Assembly: GCF_014699005.1 (NCBI RefSeq)
Contig: NZ_JACWZY010000012.1
Location: 124,001 to 188,000 of the forward strand
Reading direction: 5' to 3'
DNA from: Spirosoma profusum
GTDB lineage: Bacteria; Bacteroidota; Bacteroidia; Cytophagales; Spirosomataceae
DNA: 64,000 nt
Part shown: piece after piece, positions 63,484 through 64,000 of the stretch
Layout: every line of letters starts with the position of its first letter
Position numbering within the stretch: position 1 is the stretch's first letter
Notes under the pieces: generated by a model
The model's database searches: none
The model's input: the letters and a program-made list of their open reading frames with translations, nothing else
Told to the model about the DNA's origin: nothing
Made by a program: the position numbers and the translations under genes

Positions 63484-64000
63484 TCAAAGTCTCACAATCG
63501 TCGGAACACCCTCAAGGTATTCGTTGGTAAAGAGGGTATTAACGTCCATTTGCTGAATGATTTCACCTTCGGAAGAGGTTAGCATCCGGTTACGAATCAT
63601 CCAGTTCATAAACGACATCCAGACGCTCCGGTGCATCAATCCCCAATGCCCATCGCCGTCCAGATAATAGCCCGATACCATTTGCTGGCTCTGCTCCACG
63701 AAGTTTCGATTGCTAAGAGACGGGTGATTCGCCGTTTTCATGAGAATTCGGGCGGCATCGTCCGGGTTTTTCACGGCAAATCGAAAGCCAGCTGCTGTTG
63801 CTTCCAGAAAACGGCTCAGCGCTTCTTTATTTTGATTTGCCCAGTCCTGATGCGCCGTCAGAACGGGGTTGTAGCCGTAAGGAATTTCGTATTCATCGAA
63901 CAGAAACTGGTTCAGATCAATACCATCGATATCGGCTTTGACGCCCTCCCAGGTCAGCCAAAACCAGGCGGCATCAACTTCGCGGGTGAGCAACGCCTTC
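63484..64000 (-). CDS. NMT1/THI5-like substrate-binding protein, 5' end missing
   Basis: The frame continues past the right edge; about 172 C-terminal residues are visible. 'REVDAAWFWLTWEGVKAD', 'EYEIPYGYNPVLTAHQDWANQNKEALSRFLEAT' and 'AAGFRFAVKNPDDAARIL' match the C-terminal lobe of ABC-type substrate-binding proteins of the NMT1/THI5 group, which bind pyrimidine precursors or aliphatic sulfonates. The TTG near 63993 is internal, not a start. Ligand cannot be told from this half. Confidence 0.82.
   Translation of the reverse strand, partial: KALLTREVDAAWFWLTWEGVKADIDGIDLNQFLFDEYEIPYGYNPVLTAHQDWANQNKEALSRFLEATAAGFRFAVKNPDDAARILMKTANHPSLSNRNFVEQSQQMVSGYYLDGDGHWGLMHRSVWMSFMNWMIRNRMLTSSEGEIIQQMDVNTLFTNEYLEGVPTIVRL

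Noticed and set aside
1..64000. tRNA or rRNA genes
   Set aside because: No cloverleaf, CCA-ended stem or conserved rRNA segment was seen in the gaps by eye; a covariance-model scan would be needed to exclude them.

Overview
The window looks like a piece of chromosome from a Bacteroidota bacterium of the order Cytophagales. Its gene content and style resemble Spirosoma and its relatives, but this placement is an inference and no marker gene is present to confirm it. The signs are: promoter boxes of the form TAnnTTTG; a lipoprotein TamA homologue (TamL) next to TamB; a DUF4290 protein; LytS-type sensor kinases with Reg_prop/Y_Y_Y ectodomains; a PVC-type heme-binding dehydrogenase with a DUF1080 gene; many outer-membrane barrels; and long palindromes in almost every intergenic gap. 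No tRNA, rRNA, CRISPR array, prophage or transposase gene was recognised. 

Layout. 0-10 kb: end of a thioredoxin-fold gene, an Omp85-type barrel, an M28 peptidase, lpdA, a lipoprotein, a seven-helix protein related to sodium-pumping rhodopsins but without the retinal-binding lysine, a DUF305-like lipoprotein, murA with Asp in place of the fosfomycin-target Cys, and a DUF4290 protein with a disordered tail. 10-25 kb: lipoprotein, MATE exporter, tail-specific protease, FKBP isomerase, an isolated atpA-atpG pair, glycosyltransferase, hemE, an orphan sensor kinase, a small barrel and an RfaE-type kinase. 25-36 kb: solitary nuoN, TerC, then tamB and tamL. 36-51 kb: DUF1080 and cytochrome-type dehydrogenase pair, M1 peptidase with methylmalonyl-CoA epimerase, IscA-like protein, thioesterase, MetE-like catalytic domain, GNAT, SDR, Gfo/Idh/MocA oxidoreductase, pnuC and nrdB. 

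51-62 kb is the most accessory-looking region. Minus-strand genes encode three outer-membrane barrels, two double-repeat PAP2/haloperoxidase-like lipoproteins and one FecA-like TonB receptor. A barrel-plus-PAP2 pair occurs twice; in the second copy both catalytic histidines are glutamine. A small coiled-coil gene between them is cut by an in-frame TAA. The window ends with moaA and a truncated NMT1/THI5-like substrate-binding protein. 

Two signals run across the whole window. ACGT flanked by T or A (TACGT/ACGTA) is several times more common than chance in genes and gaps, like a highly iterated palindrome. Intergenic DNA also carries several unrelated families of dispersed inverted repeats, mostly just downstream of stop codons, where they probably end transcripts. 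The leading candidates for something undescribed are the lysine-less rhodopsin homologue, whose start codon abuts a 17-bp hairpin, and the duplicated barrel/PAP2 locus.
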